A DNA stretch of 7,888 nt, taken from contig CAYNTG010000100.1 of the NCBI GenBank assembly GCA_964400105.1, forward strand, positions 1 through 7,888, given 5' to 3'. The translations under genes were made by a program, and so were the position numbers. The notes under the pieces are model-generated. The model did no database searches and was not told where the DNA came from. It was given only the letters and a program-made list of their open reading frames with translations. The first letter of the stretch is position 1, and every line of letters begins with the position of its first letter. This document shows positions 5,430 through 7,888 of this stretch, one piece after another. This stretch comes from CAYNTG01 sp964400105 (GTDB lineage: Bacteria > UBP14 > UBA6098).

Positions 5430-6682
5430 GATAGTTCCCTCGGATCGATAATGTGCCCCGCGATAGCCGATGCCGCTGCGGTAAAAGGGCTTGCCAGATA
5501 TATCTCCGAATCGCGGCATCCCATTCGGCCCTTGAAATTACGATTCGCGGTCGAGAGGGTAACCTCACCCGGAGCCATAACTCCCTCGTGCGCGCCGAGG
5601 CACGGCCCGCATCCGGGATTCATTATAGTCGCTCCGGATTCGGCGAGTGTCGCAAGCGTGCCGTCACGGCTTGCAGCGATATAAATATCTCTGCTTGCCG
5701 GGAAGATGAGCAACCGAACGGATCGCGCGATCTTTTTGCCTTTAAGGATCGTCGCGGCGTCGTGAAGATCGACGAGACGGCCATTGGTGCACGTCCCGAT
5801 CAAGACCTGATCGAGCTTGATATCGCTCGCGTTCGCGGCGAGATCGACATTATCGACCGTATGCGGCCTCGCTATTATCGGCTCGATCTTTGCGAGGTCG
5901 AACTCGAATTTGCGCTCGTATTCCGCGTCCTCGTCTGGAAGGATAACCTCGAATTCGGATTCCGCACGATTCTCGAGCCAGCGGACGACCGATTCGTCGG
6001 GGTGACATATTCCGGCCTTCGCGCCCATCTCGGCTGCAAGGTTCGACAGCACCATCCGACCTTCGATGCCGATTTCTGAAAGCCCCGGACCGGCGAACTC
6101 GATAGCCTTATATATTGCGCCGTCGGCACGGATCTCGCCCATCATCGTGAGCGCGAGGTCTTTCGGCGTAACGAAATCCCTCAATTTGCCATCTATTGTA
6201 ATGAGAAAACTCTCCGGCACCTTGAGCCAGAGCTTGCCGGTCGCCCAAAGGACGGCGACCTCGCTTCGCCCGATGCCCGCTGCGAACGCGCCGAAAGCCC
6301 CGTGCGTCGTTGTGTGGCTGTCCGCACCGAGAATGACCCTTCCGGGCAGCGATAGCCCCTCCTCCGGCAGAACCTGATGGCAGATTCCGCGCCCGATATC
6401 GTAGAAATGCGCGATCCCTTGCTTTGCTACAAACTCGCGGATCTTTTTATGGTTGGTGGCATAGGTCTCGGATGACGCCGGGGCGACATGATCGAGCACT
6501 ATCGCCGCTTTTTCGGGGATCGCCATCCGTTCGACGCCGAGTTTCTCGAAATGGCCGATGATCGCCGCGCTGTTGTCGTGGGATAGCACAACATCCGGCT
6601 GTGATGTGATTATCTGTCCCGGCACGAGGTTATCCATACCAACGTTCTTTGCGAGTATCTTTTCTGTAATCGTTTTGCCCAA
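5426..6682 (-). CDS. leuC: 3-isopropylmalate dehydratase large subunit (short, archaeal-type LeuC)
   Basis: Large subunit of a 4Fe-4S aconitase-family hydro-lyase that isomerises 2-isopropylmalate to 3-isopropylmalate in leucine synthesis, working as a heterodimer with LeuD. The 418 residues contain DSHTTTHG (121-128) and three cluster ligands, Cys298 (GTCTNGR) and Cys358 and Cys361 (GCGPC), followed later by NRNFKGRMG (380-388). At 418 residues it belongs to the shorter archaeal/thermophile-like class rather than the roughly 466-residue enterobacterial one. The start is a TTG at 6680-6682: homologues begin like MGKTITEKIL, and CAGG lies about 7 nt upstream. The stop overlaps the leuD start in an ATGA junction. 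This subclass also includes homoaconitase, citraconate and dimethylmalate dehydratases, so isopropylmalate is the likeliest but not the only possible substrate. leuA and leuB are not in the window. Confidence 0.93.
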   Translation of the reverse strand: MGKTITEKILAKNVGMDNLVPGQIITSQPDVVLSHDNSAAIIGHFEKLGVERMAIPEKAAIVLDHVAPASSETYATNHKKIREFVAKQGIAHFYDIGRGICHQVLPEEGLSLPGRVILGADSHTTTHGAFGAFAAGIGRSEVAVLWATGKLWLKVPESFLITIDGKLRDFVTPKDLALTMMGEIRADGAIYKAIEFAGPGLSEIGIEGRMVLSNLAAEMGAKAGICHPDESVVRWLENRAESEFEVILPDEDAEYERKFEFDLAKIEPIIARPHTVDNVDLAANASDIKLDQVLIGTCTNGRLVDLHDAATILKGKKIARSVRLLIFPASRDIYIAASRDGTLATLAESGATIMNPGCGPCLGAHEGVMAPGEVTLSTANRNFKGRMGCRDSEIYLASPFTAAASAIAGHIIDPRELS

Positions 6683-6706
6683 AATAGCCTGTCTTTTTTT
6701 TCTATT

Positions 6707-7408
6707 TTAATCCGTGTCGTTCTCAAAAAAACTTTTCATTTTCGAAAGAATTTCCCCATTCAACATATCATCCGGCGAAAACGGCTCCCCGATAACAACG
6801 CGCACCTCCGCCGGTTTTGGCCAATACGCTCCTCTCGGCAGAAGGTCGCGCGTTCCCTCGATTCTCACAGGAACGGCATAAGCCTTTGCCCATTGCGCGA
6901 TCTTGATCGAGCCGGATTTAAGATCGCCTATCTCGTCCGAATGGCTGCGCGTTCCCTCCGGGAAAATAATAAAAGGCCGACCGGCCTTTATCCTTCGGAC
7001 GATCTCGCGGATGTTTTTTAGCTCGGACCGGCTGCTCTTTCTATCGAGAAGCACTCCACCAGAAGCGACGATGATAGGACTAATTGCCAAGCCTTTTCGG
7101 GCGGCATACGTCGCCGACGGAATCACGAATCCTGAAAGGATAGGTATATCGAAGAAGCTCGCGTGGTTCGAGTAAATAACCATCGGCTTTCCATACGGCA
7201 ACCTTTCCCGTCCGACAACCGTGATTCGCGAAAGTGTCGAATAAACAGCTAACCGTCCCCAGGAAAAATAAATCGCCGTCGATACTTTTCGTTTAAAACC
7301 TTCCCCAAACAAGCTTGCGATGATAAAGATCAAGTAAATCAGCAATAGCGACAAAACCAGAAAAGGCAAACATAGGATAAAGATAATAGTCGCTATTATC
7401 CGGCGCAT
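6707..7408 (-). CDS. plsC: 1-acyl-sn-glycerol-3-phosphate acyltransferase (PlsC family)
   Basis: Predicted membrane-bound acyltransferase that adds the second acyl chain to lysophosphatidate to make phosphatidate, the precursor of membrane phospholipids. The 233-residue protein has a strongly hydrophobic N-terminal segment (about residues 5-33, probably one or two membrane passes). It then has the family blocks: NHASFFD with the catalytic HX4D pair His82/Asp87, a GGVLLDR block (117-123), FPEGTRS (149-155, glycerol-phosphate binding) and PVRIEGT (180-186). Length and block order fit PlsC. The ATG at 7408 lies inside the end of the HIT gene (13-nt overlap) with no clear Shine-Dalgarno, so translation is probably coupled. 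leuC follows 24 nt after the stop. Its acyl chains depend ultimately on acetyl-CoA carboxylase, two subunits of which are encoded downstream. Other PlsC-family acyltransferases, for example for lipid A or ornithine lipids, share these motifs, so the lysophosphatidate substrate is inferred. Confidence 0.9.
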   Translation of the reverse strand: MRRIIATIIFILCLPFLVLSLLLIYLIFIIASLFGEGFKRKVSTAIYFSWGRLAVYSTLSRITVVGRERLPYGKPMVIYSNHASFFDIPILSGFVIPSATYAARKGLAISPIIVASGGVLLDRKSSRSELKNIREIVRRIKAGRPFIIFPEGTRSHSDEIGDLKSGSIKIAQWAKAYAVPVRIEGTRDLLPRGAYWPKPAEVRVVIGEPFSPDDMLNGEILSKMKSFFENDTD

Positions 7409-7888
7409 TTATCGAAGAACGGCTTGAGGCGGTCGAACGTGTCCATGATATGCTCGGATATGATCTTAAAATCGCTGCATACCGGCATAAAATTCGTGTC
7501 CCCGAGCCATCTCGGCACGATATGGATATGCAAATGGTCGGCCAATCCAGCGCCGGCAGTTTTTCCGAGGTTAATTCCGACATTGAATCCCTGAGCCGAA
7601 ACAGCTTTTTTGAGTATCGCAATCGAATCCTGCACGATGGACATCAATCCAGCGAGTTCCTCCGGCGTCAGCGACTCGAAATCCGCGACATGCCGGTTTG
7701 GAACCGCCATGATGTGGCCATTGGTGTATGGATAACGGTTCATGATTGCGAATGCTACATCGCGCCTATCGAGAACGAGCCTGTCGCGGTCGTCGGTCGA
7801 ATCGCGGGCTTCGCACAGGAAGCATCCCTTCAAACCATCTATCTCCATCTGGATATATTCCATTCGCCAGGGTGCCCAAATATTTTCC
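7396..7888 (-). CDS. HIT-family nucleotide hydrolase/phosphorylase (Ap4A phosphorylase-like), 5' partial
   Basis: Histidine-triad protein acting on dinucleoside polyphosphates or related nucleotides in the cytoplasm. Counting from the first ATG in the window (7863), the triad HLHIHIVPRW has His110, His112 and His114, and is followed by GDTNFMPV. An N-terminal CFLC pair (Cys14, Cys17) and the stretch NRYPYTNGHIMAVPNRHV (about 42-59) are typical of the Ap4A-phosphorylase-like HIT branch. The ATG at 7863 is probably not the true start. The frame stays open to the window edge and reads ENIWAPWR just before it, giving the family's usual N-terminus WAPWRMEYI. The real start is therefore probably the codon whose last base, G, is at 7888. 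No good ribosome binding site precedes 7863, which agrees with this. The 3' end overlaps the acyltransferase gene by 13 nt, implying coupled translation. Family assignment is firm; the exact substrate is inferred. Confidence 0.93.
   Translation of the reverse strand, partial: ENIWAPWRMEYIQMEIDGLKGCFLCEARDSTDDRDRLVLDRRDVAFAIMNRYPYTNGHIMAVPNRHVADFESLTPEELAGLMSIVQDSIAILKKAVSAQGFNVGINLGKTAGAGLADHLHIHIVPRWLGDTNFMPVCSDFKIISEHIMDTFDRLKPFFDKCAG

Noticed and set aside
5430..5519. 30-residue N-terminal extension of LeuD
   Set aside because: It is the shadow of the LeuC C-terminus. The ATG at 5429 matches the family start and makes an ATGA junction with leuC.

Overview
The window holds a tightly packed, all-minus-strand block of housekeeping genes (about 1655-7888) and, downstream of it, an accessory segment (about 1-1654) with hairpin-forming repeats and one unusual modular DNA-binding protein. 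It reads as chromosomal DNA of a Gram-negative bacterium of middling GC. It has a type IV pilus retraction ATPase, a dissociated bacterial acetyl-CoA carboxylase, and the short (archaeal/thermophile-like) form of LeuC/LeuD. The lineage cannot be fixed from the sequence; an uncultured deep-branching phylum is plausible but is a guess.

In transcription order (high to low coordinates) the block is: HIT-family nucleotide hydrolase/phosphorylase (5' end cut by the window edge), PlsC-type acyltransferase, leuC, leuD, accB, a pilT-like ATPase, accC, and a small XRE-type HTH protein. Neighbouring genes either overlap (by 13, 4 and 8 nt) or are 3-24 nt apart, so one polycistronic message is likely. 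Its promoter must lie beyond position 7888. The functions are mixed: nucleotide housekeeping, phosphatidate synthesis, leucine (or a related 2-oxoacid) chain elongation, malonyl-CoA supply and twitching motility. AccB, AccC and PlsC share the theme of fatty acid and phospholipid supply. PilT sits between the two acetyl-CoA carboxylase genes. accA/accD, leuA/leuB and the rest of the pilus genes are not in the window.

Positions 1307-1654 carry no confident gene. They hold an imperfect palindrome of a type that resembles widespread intergenic palindromic repeats (1590-1618), a doubtful small ORF (1358-1567) and a 22-bp palindrome (1329-1350) just upstream of the next gene.

Positions 143-1306 encode a 387-residue protein made almost only of seven clear 46-49-residue HTH (Myb/homeodomain-like) modules plus a diverged eighth. 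The scaffold of the modules is strongly conserved, while the predicted recognition helices differ from one module to the next. This looks like a bead-string DNA-reading protein and is the most interesting object here. Its last residues are encoded by a hairpin repeat whose sister copy lies immediately downstream (27-190). A piece of the same repeat family recurs at about 1509-1537.
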